Assembly (NCBI GenBank): GCA_024401215.1
Contig: JAKSLL010000016.1
Location: 1-57,152, forward strand
Direction of reading: 5' to 3'
From: Bacteroidaceae bacterium
Lineage (GTDB): Bacteria > Bacteroidota > Bacteroidia > Bacteroidales > Bacteroidaceae
Length of the DNA stretch: 57,152 nucleotides
Part shown: piece after piece, positions 27,498-36,789 of the stretch
Layout: every line of letters begins with the position of its first letter
How positions within the stretch are numbered: position 1 is the stretch's first letter
Notes under the pieces: generated by a model
Seen by the model: the letters and a program-made list of their open reading frames with translations, nothing else
Told to the model about the DNA's origin: nothing
Database searches by the model: none
Made by a program: the position numbers and the translations under genes

Positions 27498-28274
27498 ATG
27501 ATTAAGATAGAGCATTTGTATAAGAGCTTTGATGATAAGGATGTCCTCAAAGACATAAACGCAACTTTCCGTGATGGTGAGGTGAATCTTATCATTGGTC
27601 AGAGCGGTAGCGGAAAGACAGTCTTGATGAAGAACATCGTAGGACTTCTCACTCCGACAAGAGGAAGTATTTTCTACGGCGACAAGGATTTTGTCTCTCT
27701 CTCGAAGAAAGATAAGATACTGCTCCGCCGTGAGATGGGCATGATATTCCAGAGTGCGGCGCTTTTTGACTCGATGACAGTTCTTGATAATGTGATGTTC
27801 CCTCTCAATATGTTCTCATACGACAGTTATGAGGATAGAAAGAAGAAAGCCTTGGAGTGTCTCGCACGTGTCAACCTTGCTGGTGCTGAGAATAAATATC
27901 CAGGCGAGATTTCAGGAGGTATGCAGAAGCGTGTGGCAATAGCAAGGGCTATTGTCCTCGAACCGAAATACCTCTTCTGCGACGAGCCAAACTCTGGTCT
28001 GGACCCAAAGACAAGCATTGTCATTGACGAGCTGATTTCGGATATTACTCATGAGGATAACATAACCACGATAGTGAACACTCATGACATGAACTCTGTG
28101 ATGGGGATAGGCGAGAACATCACATTCATCTGTGACGGCCGCGCCGAGTGGCAGGGCAGCAACAAGGAGATAATGGATGCCGCCAACAAGAAACTGGAGG
28201 ATTTCATATTTTCAAGCGATATTCTGCGTCAGGCGAAAGAGCTGCATGACCAGCATAAGAAGATGAACAATTGA
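27498..28274 (+). CDS. mlaF: MlaF-like lipid transport ATPase
   Basis: This 258-residue ABC ATPase has Walker A IGQSGSGKTVLMK, Q-loop MIFQSAALF, the signature ISGGMQKRVAIAR (SGGM is typical of MlaF), Walker B LFCDEPNSGLDP and the H-loop VNTHDM. It partners the MlaE above. The next gene, topB, is unrelated in function, and the MlaD substrate-binding subunit must be elsewhere if the complex is complete. Confidence 0.92.
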   Translation: MIKIEHLYKSFDDKDVLKDINATFRDGEVNLIIGQSGSGKTVLMKNIVGLLTPTRGSIFYGDKDFVSLSKKDKILLRREMGMIFQSAALFDSMTVLDNVMFPLNMFSYDSYEDRKKKALECLARVNLAGAENKYPGEISGGMQKRVAIARAIVLEPKYLFCDEPNSGLDPKTSIVIDELISDITHEDNITTIVNTHDMNSVMGIGENITFICDGRAEWQGSNKEIMDAANKKLEDFIFSSDILRQAKELHDQHKKMNN

Positions 28275-28334
28275 GTCAATTGACAATGGATGATTGACAA
28301 TGAACTAACTCCGTAATCAGAAAATCACAGCAAA

Positions 28335-30536
28335 ATGATTGTTTGTATAGCAGAGAAACCGTCTGTGGCGCGAGACATTGCCAATGTGCTTGGCGCCACT
28401 CATGCTAAGCAGGGGTATATCGAAGGCAATGGCTATCAGGTCACATGGACATTTGGACATCTCTGTGAGTTGAAGCAGCCAGACGAATATAACGAAAGAT
28501 GGAAGCGTTGGGATATGTGGGATTTGCCCATGATACCAGCGCGCTTTGGCATTAGGCTGAAGGATGATGAGGGCGTGAAGAAGCAGTTCGCTGTTATAGA
28601 AAGTCTGATACAGACCGCTGACGGCATTATCAACTGCGGTGATGCCGGGCAGGAAGGAGAGCTTATCCAGCGATGGGTGATGCTGAAAGCAGGGGCGAAA
28701 TGCCCTGTGAAGCGTCTGTGGATTTCGTCGCTGACAGAAGAGGCTATTCGTGAGGGATTCAACAATCTGAAAGACCAGGATGAGTACCAGTCGCTCTATG
28801 AAGCAGGACTGTCTCGAGCTATTGGCGACTGGACTTTAGGCATGAACGCTACGAGGCTGTACACCCTCAAATATGGACAGAATAAGCAGGTGCTGTCTAT
28901 TGGACGCGTCCAGACACCTACACTTGCGCTTATTGTTAACAGGCAGAAAGAGATAGAAGAATTCGTGCCAAGACAAAGCTGGGTTCTGTCCACCATGTAC
29001 AGAGACACAAAATTCAATGCCATAGCTCACGATGAGGAAGCAGAAGCGGAGGCTGCAGCAGAGATGGCAGAGGCTGTGGCTCAAGGGAAGAATCCTAAAC
29101 CTAAAGGGCCTGTATTCAAACAGATAGAATATGCTACTGAAGAAGAAGGCGCGGCAGTTCTTGACGCTATCAAGGACAATCCTTTCACGGTGATAGACAT
29201 ACAGAAGAAAAGGGGCTCGGAAGCACCCCCTCGTCTTTATGACCTTACATCTTTGCAGGTTGACTGCAATAAGAAATTCGGATATAGCGCAGAACAGACA
29301 TTACAGCTGATACAGAGTCTTTACGAGAAGAAATACACTACATACCCTCGTGTTGACACCACATTCCTCTCTGATGATATTTACCCTAAATGCCCGCAGA
29401 TTCTTTCAGGAATAAGAGGTTACGAGCAGTTTATACAGCCTCTTGCTGGCAGGGCGTTGATAAAATCGAAAAAGGTGTTCGACTCATCTAAAGTGACTGA
29501 CCACCATGCGATTATCCCTACTGGAGTGCCTGCTGTAAGCTTGACAGACATGGAGCGACATGTGTATGACCTTGTGGCTCGCGCATTTATCGCCGTGTTC
29601 TATCCTGACTGTAAATTCGAGATGACGACGGTGTATGGCGAGGTGAAGAAGTCGGTTGCAGAAAGCAATGCTGATGAAACGGCAACCGTGCTTTTCCGCA
29701 CAAGCGGCCGAACGACTCTCGATGAAGGCTGGAAGGTTATATACAAGAAAGCTGCTGCGGATTCGGATGAAGAGAATAAGTCGGATGTTGATGGCTCTCT
29801 GCCATCCTTTGCCAAGGGTGAGTCGGGGCCTCATGTGCCTGCTCTGTCGGAGAAATGGACACAACCGCCAAAGCCATACACAGAAGCCACACTCTTGAGA
29901 GCGATGGAGACAGCAGGTAAATTTGTTGACAACGAGGAACTTCGCGACTTGATGAAGGAGAATGGCATCGGACGACCATCAACACGAGCTGCAATCATTC
30001 AAACGCTGTTCAAACGGCATTATATCCGCAAAGAGAGGAAGAATCTCTTTGCAACCCCAACAGGCGTTGAACTTATCGACACCATCCACGAGGAACTGCT
30101 CAAAAGCGCAGAACTCACGGGGCAATGGGAGAAGAAACTCCGTGATATTGAGAAACATACATTTAGTGCTGCTCAGTTTATAGCAGAGCTCAAGGAGATG
30201 GTGACAGATGTTGTGACTTCTGTGCGCAGCGACACGACAAACAGCAGAGTGACTGTTACTACGGAGGAGGATTTGAAGAGGCGCATGCCTCAGCCGTCAC
30301 CAGCAAACACGCCTGCAGGATTTCAGCCACGAAGGAAGCCAGCAAGGGCTAAGTCACAGCCAGCGACTCCGCAAAAGACAACAGCAGAGGTTAAGGCAGA
30401 GCATAATCCTGACGAGATAATCGGCATGCCTTGCCCAATCTGCAAACAAGGTAAGATAATAAAAGGAAATGCTGCGTACGGATGCTCGCGGTGGCGTGAG
30501 GGCTGTACATATAGATTGCCTTTCGATAAAGCATAA
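28335..30536 (+). CDS. topB: DNA topoisomerase III
   Basis: This 733-residue type IA enzyme has the TOPRIM start IVCIAEKPSVARDIANVLGA, the DAGQEGELIQRW acidic motif, the catalytic Tyr in YTTYPRVDTTFLSDD (about residue 330) and a C-terminal zinc-ribbon-like tail CPICKQGKIIKGNAAYGCSR. An Ala/Arg/Pro/Thr-rich linker (about 640-690) precedes it. Its stop codon TAA at 30534-30536 is made by the terminus of a TAAGTAGGT-type element. Confidence 0.94.
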   Translation: MIVCIAEKPSVARDIANVLGATHAKQGYIEGNGYQVTWTFGHLCELKQPDEYNERWKRWDMWDLPMIPARFGIRLKDDEGVKKQFAVIESLIQTADGIINCGDAGQEGELIQRWVMLKAGAKCPVKRLWISSLTEEAIREGFNNLKDQDEYQSLYEAGLSRAIGDWTLGMNATRLYTLKYGQNKQVLSIGRVQTPTLALIVNRQKEIEEFVPRQSWVLSTMYRDTKFNAIAHDEEAEAEAAAEMAEAVAQGKNPKPKGPVFKQIEYATEEEGAAVLDAIKDNPFTVIDIQKKRGSEAPPRLYDLTSLQVDCNKKFGYSAEQTLQLIQSLYEKKYTTYPRVDTTFLSDDIYPKCPQILSGIRGYEQFIQPLAGRALIKSKKVFDSSKVTDHHAIIPTGVPAVSLTDMERHVYDLVARAFIAVFYPDCKFEMTTVYGEVKKSVAESNADETATVLFRTSGRTTLDEGWKVIYKKAAADSDEENKSDVDGSLPSFAKGESGPHVPALSEKWTQPPKPYTEATLLRAMETAGKFVDNEELRDLMKENGIGRPSTRAAIIQTLFKRHYIRKERKNLFATPTGVELIDTIHEELLKSAELTGQWEKKLRDIEKHTFSAAQFIAELKEMVTDVVTSVRSDTTNSRVTVTTEEDLKRRMPQPSPANTPAGFQPRRKPARAKSQPATPQKTTAEVKAEHNPDEIIGMPCPICKQGKIIKGNAAYGCSRWREGCTYRLPFDKA

Positions 30537-30648
30537 GTAAGTATTCAAAATTATTTATATAAGTAGGCGGTTTCCGATATTTGATACGTCCTCTTTGAGA
30601 CTCAAATAGAACGCATCAAATATTTAAATAATTATGAACACCTACTTA
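30534..30648. repeat. TAAGTAGGT element, 115-bp subfamily II copy
   Basis: The ends are TAAGTAAGTATTCAAAATTA and AATTATGAACACCTACTTA. Compared with the reverse complement of 53120-53307 it lacks the central 73 bp, joined at CTTTGAG / CTCAAATAG. The left TIR overlaps the topB stop. No ORF was seen. Confidence 0.75.
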
Positions 30649-30674
30649 GTAATGACATGTTGACGCAATAAAAT

Positions 30675-30714
30675 GCACCTCTTCTCGTTATTTATAATGT
30701 AGAGGTGCTTTTTC
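30675..30714 (+). terminator. Terminator after topB
   Basis: GCACCTCT at 30675-30682 pairs with AGAGGTGC at 30701-30708, followed by TTTTTCTT. Confidence 0.8.
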
Positions 30715-30775
30715 TTCTGCTCAGCGGCAATGTGCAACACACAAATAAGGCATATTGCATCTCAAAACATTTTAT

Positions 30776-33157
30776 ATGCAACATAATATAAAACATATAT
30801 TACATAATAAGACTTGCTTGTTTGTTGGCTTGTCGCTAATTGCGATATGCCTGCTTTCTGCCTGCAGCAACGAAATGATTGCTTTCAAGAAAGCGGAGCA
30901 GAGCTATGCAATTGGAGAATATTATGCTGCATCCGTAAACTATAAAAAGTCCTATTCCCGATGCAAGCCTCAAGAAAAGGACAAGCGTGCTGTGCGAGCG
31001 TTCATGCTTGGTGAATGTTTTCGCCATATAGGAAACAGCAAGAAAGCTGTTGGAGGCTATTCTAATGCTATACGTTATAAGATACCTGACAGCCTTGCCT
31101 ATCTCTATATCGGTCAGCAGCAGCTCAAACTTGGACAATACAAGCAGGCTGCCCAGAATTTTCAGATATATCTTGACCTCAATCCTGGCGATGAACTCGC
31201 TACTAACGGGTTGGCATCTTGCAAGTTGGCGCAGGATTGGAAATCTCACCCAAATCAGTATAAGGTGAAGAAAGAGGCTGTGTTCAATTCACGTCGCTCG
31301 GATTATTGCCCTATGCTTTTTGGCGACAGCTTTGATCAGCTTGTCTTGTCTTCTACACGAACAGATGCACAAGGCGATGACATATCAGGTATCACAGGTA
31401 TAAAATTTGGTGACCTTTTCCTGGCAAAGAAGAATGAGCAAGGCAAATGGCAGGCTCCGGAGCCAATAGAGGGCGGTGTCAATACCGACTATGATGAAGG
31501 AGCGTCATGTATTGCTCCGGATGGCAAGACAATTTATTTTACACGCTGTTCGTCTGACCCCGACTATCCTCGCTATGCAGAGATATGGCAGTCAAAGCGA
31601 AGCGATGCCGCCTGGGGCGCACCTACTAAATGCGAGATATCTCGTGACACCCTCACCTCTTATGCTCATCCAGCTGTAAGCCCTGATGGACAATGGCTGT
31701 ATTTTGTCTGTGATAGTCCAGAGGGCGAGGGCGGTCTTGACATCTGGCGCACACGTATCCTCGATAGTGGTTTTGGAGGCATGGAGCCATTAGGCAGACC
31801 GATAAACACTCCAGGCAATGAGATGTTTCCTTCATTCCGTCCTAACGGAGATCTTTATTTTTCTTCTGACGGCCATCCTGGCATGGGCGGACTTGATATT
31901 TTCCGTGCATATCAGGATACGGTACGCAATGAGCTTGTTGTTGAAAATCAGCAATTCCCATTGAATTCCCCTTCTGACGATTTTGGAATGACATTCGATG
32001 GTTTGCATAATAGGGGCTATTTCTCGTCATCAAGAGGAGACCTTAAAGGGATGGATCATATCTACTCCTTTGAGTGCCCTGAGATATTGCAGACAGTAAC
32101 AGGATGGGTGTATGAAAAAGATGGCTACGAACTGCCACAGGCGCTCGTCTATATGGTGGGCAATGATGGCACCAACCTTAAGATATCTGTTAAGGGTGAC
32201 GGTTCCTTCACTCAAGAGATAAAGCCGGGGGTGTCGTATGTGCTTCTTGGTACATGCAAAGGGTATCTGAATGTTAAAAACGAGATATGTGTTGAGCGTT
32301 CTCAAGAGAGCGAAGAGTACACCCTACAGTTCCCTCTGCCTCCAATGGATATACCGGTGCTTGTTGACAATATTTTCTACGAGTTTGATAAGGCTAACAT
32401 CACTCCTGCCTCAGAGGATGCCCTTAATAAGTTCGTGACAATGATGAAGGCAAACTCAAACATAACCATTGAACTTTCTGCTCATTGCGACTATCGCGGT
32501 AATGATGAATATAATGAACGTCTTTCACAGCGCCGAGCAGAGTCTGTTGTTCGTTACCTGACCGAACATGGCATAAAGGCTGACCGTATGACAGCTGTAG
32601 GCTATGGAGAGAGTCGCCCGAAAATAATAACAAAGCGTCTTGCAGAGCAATTGCACGACTCCATACCAGGAATAGAAGAGGGTGACACACTCACCGAAGC
32701 GTACATACGCTCAAAGAGTAACGAAAAGGTGCAGAACATCCTTAACTCGCTTAACCGACGCACGGAATTCAAAGTGCTTCGTACTACTTATGGCACTAAC
32801 TTGTCTGAATTTGAAGAAGTGAAAGAGGCTGAGCAACAGGAAGATGGCGAAGATTCTGCTTCAGAATTTAAGGCGCCAACAAAGAAAGAAAATGCTAAAC
32901 AGGAATCAGCAGAATCAGTAGAAGAAACGACAAAGCCAACTGCTAAACCTAATGCTGCAAGAGAAGCCCGCTCGAAGGAGGCAGATGAAAAGTCTGCACA
33001 GAAATCTGCAGATAATAAAAATGCAGATAAAAAAGCTGGCGACAAAAAGGAATCAAACAAGAATACACCTGTGAAAGAACAGAAGCAGGAGAAGGAAGAA
33101 GATATCGAAGAATTTGGAGAGCCAGATGAGAGTTCGGAGGATGTGATAATAGACTAA
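30776..33157 (+). CDS. porE: PorE-like OmpA-family lipoprotein of type IX secretion
   Basis: The ATG at 30776 gives a lipoprotein signal with lipobox LSAC (Cys at residue 30); a TTG at 30755 adds only seven residues. Domain order: TPR helices (about 35-155, FKKAEQSYAIGEYYAASVNY), a PD40/WD40-like propeller (about 180-430, YDEGASCIAPDGKTIYF and SPDGQWLYFVCD), a carboxypeptidase-regulatory-like domain (about 440-510), and an OmpA C-terminal domain (IELSAHCDYRGNDEYNERLS and RRAESVVRYL) that binds peptidoglycan. This is the architecture of P. gingivalis PorE. A tail of about 120 residues rich in Glu, Lys and Ala follows. The whole is longer than PorE (793 against about 670). Confidence 0.88.
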   Translation: MQHNIKHILHNKTCLFVGLSLIAICLLSACSNEMIAFKKAEQSYAIGEYYAASVNYKKSYSRCKPQEKDKRAVRAFMLGECFRHIGNSKKAVGGYSNAIRYKIPDSLAYLYIGQQQLKLGQYKQAAQNFQIYLDLNPGDELATNGLASCKLAQDWKSHPNQYKVKKEAVFNSRRSDYCPMLFGDSFDQLVLSSTRTDAQGDDISGITGIKFGDLFLAKKNEQGKWQAPEPIEGGVNTDYDEGASCIAPDGKTIYFTRCSSDPDYPRYAEIWQSKRSDAAWGAPTKCEISRDTLTSYAHPAVSPDGQWLYFVCDSPEGEGGLDIWRTRILDSGFGGMEPLGRPINTPGNEMFPSFRPNGDLYFSSDGHPGMGGLDIFRAYQDTVRNELVVENQQFPLNSPSDDFGMTFDGLHNRGYFSSSRGDLKGMDHIYSFECPEILQTVTGWVYEKDGYELPQALVYMVGNDGTNLKISVKGDGSFTQEIKPGVSYVLLGTCKGYLNVKNEICVERSQESEEYTLQFPLPPMDIPVLVDNIFYEFDKANITPASEDALNKFVTMMKANSNITIELSAHCDYRGNDEYNERLSQRRAESVVRYLTEHGIKADRMTAVGYGESRPKIITKRLAEQLHDSIPGIEEGDTLTEAYIRSKSNEKVQNILNSLNRRTEFKVLRTTYGTNLSEFEEVKEAEQQEDGEDSASEFKAPTKKENAKQESAESVEETTKPTAKPNAAREARSKEADEKSAQKSADNKNADKKAGDKKESNKNTPVKEQKQEKEEDIEEFGEPDESSEDVIID

Positions 33158-33167
33158 CTTCTTGTTT

Positions 33168-33355
33168 TAAGTAGGTGATCAAAATTAGTTTTATAATAGA
33201 TATACTCTATTTTGATGCAGATTACTATCTTCAGCTGAAGGAGCTATGCGGGCATAGTGACTGAGGATGAAGTAGTAAGGTGCGCAAAAGAGAGTATAGA
33301 TATTAAGAATACACATACGAGGATGAACATATAAATAATTTTGATTACCTACTTA
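33168..33355. repeat. TAAGTAGGT element, 188-bp subfamily I copy
   Basis: The ends are TAAGTAGGTGATCAAAATTA and TAATTTTGATTACCTACTTA, an imperfect inverted repeat. The centre has a hairpin CTATG-CGGG-CATAG. The reverse complement of 53555-53851 matches it apart from a 109-bp insertion in that copy. It lies between porE and the minus-strand methyltransferase. No protein is credible. Confidence 0.8.
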
Positions 33356-33394
33356 TCAAGAAATTAGAGAGCTTCGCCGAGGCTAACGCTTCTC

Positions 33395-34156
33395 TTACCC
33401 CCTTCTTCTGAATTCAGAACATATAATAGCAGTTGCTATTGCGACATTAAGAGATTCGGATGTTTCTCTGCCAGTAGGGTAATTGGGTATGTATAGTCGG
33501 CGATTGACAAGCTTGGAAACAGCTGGCGACACTCCTTTGCCTTCATTTCCCATTATGATAACTCCATTTTGTGTGAGTTCCTCCTTGTAGAAATTGTTGC
33601 CATCTAAGAATGTGCCGTAGAGAGGTGTGGACGAAGGAAGACTGCTGAGCATGTCGGGCAGATCAACATAATGCACCTGCACTCTTGTTATTCCTCCCAT
33701 GGTGGCTTGAATGGTTTTTGGATTGTAAATGTCGGCGCATCCGAGAGAGCAGAAAATATGCTGGATGCCAAACCAGTCGGCAAGTCTTACTATAGTGCCA
33801 AGGTTGCCTGGATTTTGTACATCGTCGAGGGCAAGAACAAGGTTGCTTGCAGCGGCAAGTGCGGGATTTACATCGTACTTTGGCTGACGGAATATGGCAA
33901 GAACCTGTTGGGGCGTTTCCTGGAAACTGGCGCGGCGAAGCTCTTCGTCAGTAACCTCGTCAACCTCAGTATTCCTATCTATGCGTGTGGCATTGTCTGC
34001 GAGCCATTCGGATGTTGCAGCTATATAGACGCAATCGAAATGGCCAAGTATGTCTCCTACAAGTTTGTGGCCTTCAGCAACAAACACGCCTTCTGTCTTG
34101 CGGTATTTTTTCTGTTCAAGAGAATGGATGTATTTAATCTTGTTTTTGCTTATCAT
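33395..34156 (-). CDS. SpoU-type RNA 2'-O-methyltransferase
   Basis: The start at 34156 (MISKNKIKYIHSLEQKKYRKTEGVFVAEG) gives a 253-residue SPOUT enzyme; an open frame extends to 34333 but would overlap the promoter and the divergent gene. It has the substrate-binding N domain and the TrmH/SpoU C domain with LALDDVQNPGNLGTIVRLADW, IIMGNEGKGVSP and LYIPNYPTGRETSESLNVAIA, which form the trefoil knot that binds SAM. The likely substrate is 23S rRNA or tRNA ribose; the exact site is not visible. Confidence 0.88.
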   Translation of the reverse strand: MISKNKIKYIHSLEQKKYRKTEGVFVAEGHKLVGDILGHFDCVYIAATSEWLADNATRIDRNTEVDEVTDEELRRASFQETPQQVLAIFRQPKYDVNPALAAASNLVLALDDVQNPGNLGTIVRLADWFGIQHIFCSLGCADIYNPKTIQATMGGITRVQVHYVDLPDMLSSLPSSTPLYGTFLDGNNFYKEELTQNGVIIMGNEGKGVSPAVSKLVNRRLYIPNYPTGRETSESLNVAIATAIICSEFRRRG

Positions 34157-34173
34157 GATGAATGGATATTTAT

Positions 34174-34234
34174 GCAAAGGTAACCATTTTTCTTTTGTCC
34201 ATTCTAACAATAGGAGATTTTTTCTTACCTTTGC
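34174..34234. promoter_or_regulatory. Symmetric divergent promoters
   Basis: A 10-bp-plus perfect inverted repeat has ATGCAAAGGTAA at about 34172-34183 and TTACCTTTGCAT at about 34225-34236. Each arm contains a TACCTTTG -7 box, one on the minus strand (34182-34175) for the methyltransferase and one on the plus strand (34226-34233) for the TamA-like gene. The region between is only about 40 bp, so a shared control is possible. Confidence 0.6.
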
Positions 34235-34253
34235 ATGATTTTTACAAAAGCGG

Positions 34254-36551
34254 ATGAAAAAACTCTTCTTACATATTACCATGCTTATTGCAATGTGCTT
34301 GCTGGCTCCGTCATGCTCGGTGGACAAGTACATCCCTGAGGGCAGCTATCTGCTTGACAGAGTAAGTGTGACATGTGATGACGAAGAGCTGATGAAAACA
34401 TATCTGCTTAATGATTATGCCACACAAAATACCAATTCAAAGTGGTTTGGCGCGCGTGTGCCATTACGAATATACTGTTTGTCAGGGCAAGATACCACAA
34501 AGAGCCGTACTCGACTCTTGAGAAGGATAGGCGAAGCCCCTGTGCTCTATGATAGCCTAACATCTTCAAAGATTGTCGGAGACATGAAAAAGGTGCTCGG
34601 CAATGCTGGATATATGAAAGCGGAGGTGAGTCAGGTTAAGGATGTCAGAGGCAAGAAGATGGCTTTAGAGTACCATATAAGTCCCAACGAACGCTATACG
34701 CTACGCAATGTGGACAGAGTGGTGGATGATGAAGGTTTGCGCCATTTTGTGTGTGTGGAAGATACCGCCAATTCCCTTGTGAAAGAAGATTATCCTTTGG
34801 ATGTCAATATGTTGAATGGTGAGCGCAATAGGATTGCCAACTATCTGAGAAATAATGGATATTATAAGTTCACGAAAGATAATGTTAAGTTTAGTGCAGA
34901 TACGGCGGCTAATTCAACAGAAGTTGACTTGACGATAATTGTGAAGAAGCATCAGGAAAATGGTCGTGTGAAAGCTTCTGAACACAAAAAATATACTATT
35001 GGTGATGTGCATTTCCTCACAGATGTGGTGTCGGGCAGAGGCAATATTGACACGCTGAAATATCGTGGCTTTTATTTTTTGAGTCAGAATGGAAATGTGA
35101 AATTCAGAAAGAAACTGCTCGCTTCCCACTCCCTAATCAGGACTGGGGATTTATATAACGAACAAAAGTTCAAGCGAACATATAATAATTACACTCGCCT
35201 TGGGGCGGTGGCTTATTCAAGCGTGCAATTTAACGAACGCCCAGGTGAAGATATCCTTGATTGTGATATCACAATAAATCATGCCAAGGAGAACTCTTTT
35301 GGTGTTGATGTGGAAGCCACAAACTCTGCTGGCGACCTTGGGGCGGCATTGTCCACATCGTTTCAGAATAGAAATCTTTTTAATGGATCTGAGTCATTTC
35401 TGTTTAAGATCAGAGGTGCTTATGAGGCGATAACAGGTCTTGAAGGCTATGAGGGAAATAACTATGTGGAATTTGGTGCGGAAGCGCGATTAGGATTCCC
35501 CGCTTTCCTGTTTCCGTATGTGAAACGAGAATGGGGCATGCTGCATAATGCATCATCGGAAATCTCCCTTCAGTATAACTTGCAGAATAGACCAGAATTT
35601 CAACGCCGTGTGCTGTCGGCGGCGTGGAGATATAAATGGTCAAGCAGAGATGCGCACATACAGCATAAATTCGACCTGCTTGAGGTTAGCTATGTTTATA
35701 TGCCTTGGATATCGCGAACCTTCAAGGAGCAATATCTTGACTCACTTGGCAAGACAAATGCAATTCTAAAGTACAACTATGAAAATCAGTTGATAACGAA
35801 ACTCGGATACACCTACACATACAACTCTCTTGGCGCCCGTGAACAGACATACGGAAAGAATGCCTATACAGTCAAATTCAATATAGAGACATCAGGCAAT
35901 GTGCTGTATGGAATATCCAATATGGCAGGCGCAAAAAAGAATGATATGGGGCAGTATGAGTTTTGCGGAATAGGATATGCGCAATATGTCAGAGGTGACC
36001 TCGATCTCGCCAAGAGCATTAAAATAGACAAGAATAACTCTGTGGCTTTTCATGGAGCATTTGGCGTGGCGTACCCTTATGGCAACTCCAAGCAGCTGCC
36101 TTTTGAAAAGCGTTATTTTGCAGGAGGTGCAAATAGTGTGCGTGGATGGTCTGTGCGCTCTCTCGGCCCTGGCAAATACAATGGGAAGGACAAGGGGATA
36201 AACTTTTTGAACCAGTCGGGTGACATAAAGATAGATCTTAGTATGGAGTTCCGCGCTAAGCTGTTTTGGAAGTTTAGCGGCGCGGCGTTTGTCGATGCAG
36301 GCAATATATGGACAATACGCGACTATGAAGACCAGCCAGGCGGTGCTTTTCGTATAGATAAATTCTATGATCAGATTGCTGTGGCTTATGGCATAGGCTT
36401 GAGAATGGATGCTAATTTCTTTATCGTGCGTTTTGATGGAGGTATGAAGGCGGTAAATCCGATGTATTCGGGCAAAGAACACTATCCGATATTTCACCCT
36501 GTCTTCAGTCGAGATTTTGCTTTCCATTTTGCTGTGGGACTTCCTTTCTAA
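34254..36551 (+). CDS. BamA/TamA-like outer membrane lipoprotein
   Basis: This 765-residue protein has a lipoprotein signal (lipobox ending at Cys 21), POTRA-like repeats (about 60-320, with YTLRNVDRVVD and KYTIGDVHFLTD) and an Omp85 barrel (about 320-765) with the signature FAGGANSVRGWSVRSLGPG and the terminal aromatic strand AFHFAVGLPF. Bacteroidetes often carry such lipid-anchored Omp85 paralogues in addition to BamA; their clients are unknown but likely outer membrane proteins or lipids. Confidence 0.85.
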   Translation: MKKLFLHITMLIAMCLLAPSCSVDKYIPEGSYLLDRVSVTCDDEELMKTYLLNDYATQNTNSKWFGARVPLRIYCLSGQDTTKSRTRLLRRIGEAPVLYDSLTSSKIVGDMKKVLGNAGYMKAEVSQVKDVRGKKMALEYHISPNERYTLRNVDRVVDDEGLRHFVCVEDTANSLVKEDYPLDVNMLNGERNRIANYLRNNGYYKFTKDNVKFSADTAANSTEVDLTIIVKKHQENGRVKASEHKKYTIGDVHFLTDVVSGRGNIDTLKYRGFYFLSQNGNVKFRKKLLASHSLIRTGDLYNEQKFKRTYNNYTRLGAVAYSSVQFNERPGEDILDCDITINHAKENSFGVDVEATNSAGDLGAALSTSFQNRNLFNGSESFLFKIRGAYEAITGLEGYEGNNYVEFGAEARLGFPAFLFPYVKREWGMLHNASSEISLQYNLQNRPEFQRRVLSAAWRYKWSSRDAHIQHKFDLLEVSYVYMPWISRTFKEQYLDSLGKTNAILKYNYENQLITKLGYTYTYNSLGAREQTYGKNAYTVKFNIETSGNVLYGISNMAGAKKNDMGQYEFCGIGYAQYVRGDLDLAKSIKIDKNNSVAFHGAFGVAYPYGNSKQLPFEKRYFAGGANSVRGWSVRSLGPGKYNGKDKGINFLNQSGDIKIDLSMEFRAKLFWKFSGAAFVDAGNIWTIRDYEDQPGGAFRIDKFYDQIAVAYGIGLRMDANFFIVRFDGGMKAVNPMYSGKEHYPIFHPVFSRDFAFHFAVGLPF

Positions 36552-36754
36552 TCTATGTGTGAGTCCCTCGCTTTCGTGAAAAAGAATGAGACGCAGCTTG
36601 TCTGACAGATTGCTTGCTGTGCGAATTGTGATGTTCTTCAATACAATGTGAAAAGTGTGGCAAGTTAGAACGGATAAGTATGCTTTCTAAATGATTGACA
36701 TCCGGTAATCTCATTTTTTTGTGTTTCGTCATAGACATTATAACATAAAAGTGT

Positions 36755-36762
36755 TATCTTTG
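36755..36762 (+). promoter_or_regulatory. -7 box for aspS
   Basis: TATCTTTG at 36755-36762, 28 bp before the ATG. The -33 partner is weak. Confidence 0.55.
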
Positions 36763-36789
36763 CATTGAAATTAAATTCACAACAAAAAT

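Noticed and set aside
33168-33355. Insertion sequence
   Set aside because: The elements are too short and encode no transposase, so they are listed only as MITE-like repeats.
34157-34333. N-terminal extension of the RNA methyltransferase
   Set aside because: It would cross the divergent promoters and overlap the TamA-like gene; the family begins at Met 34156.
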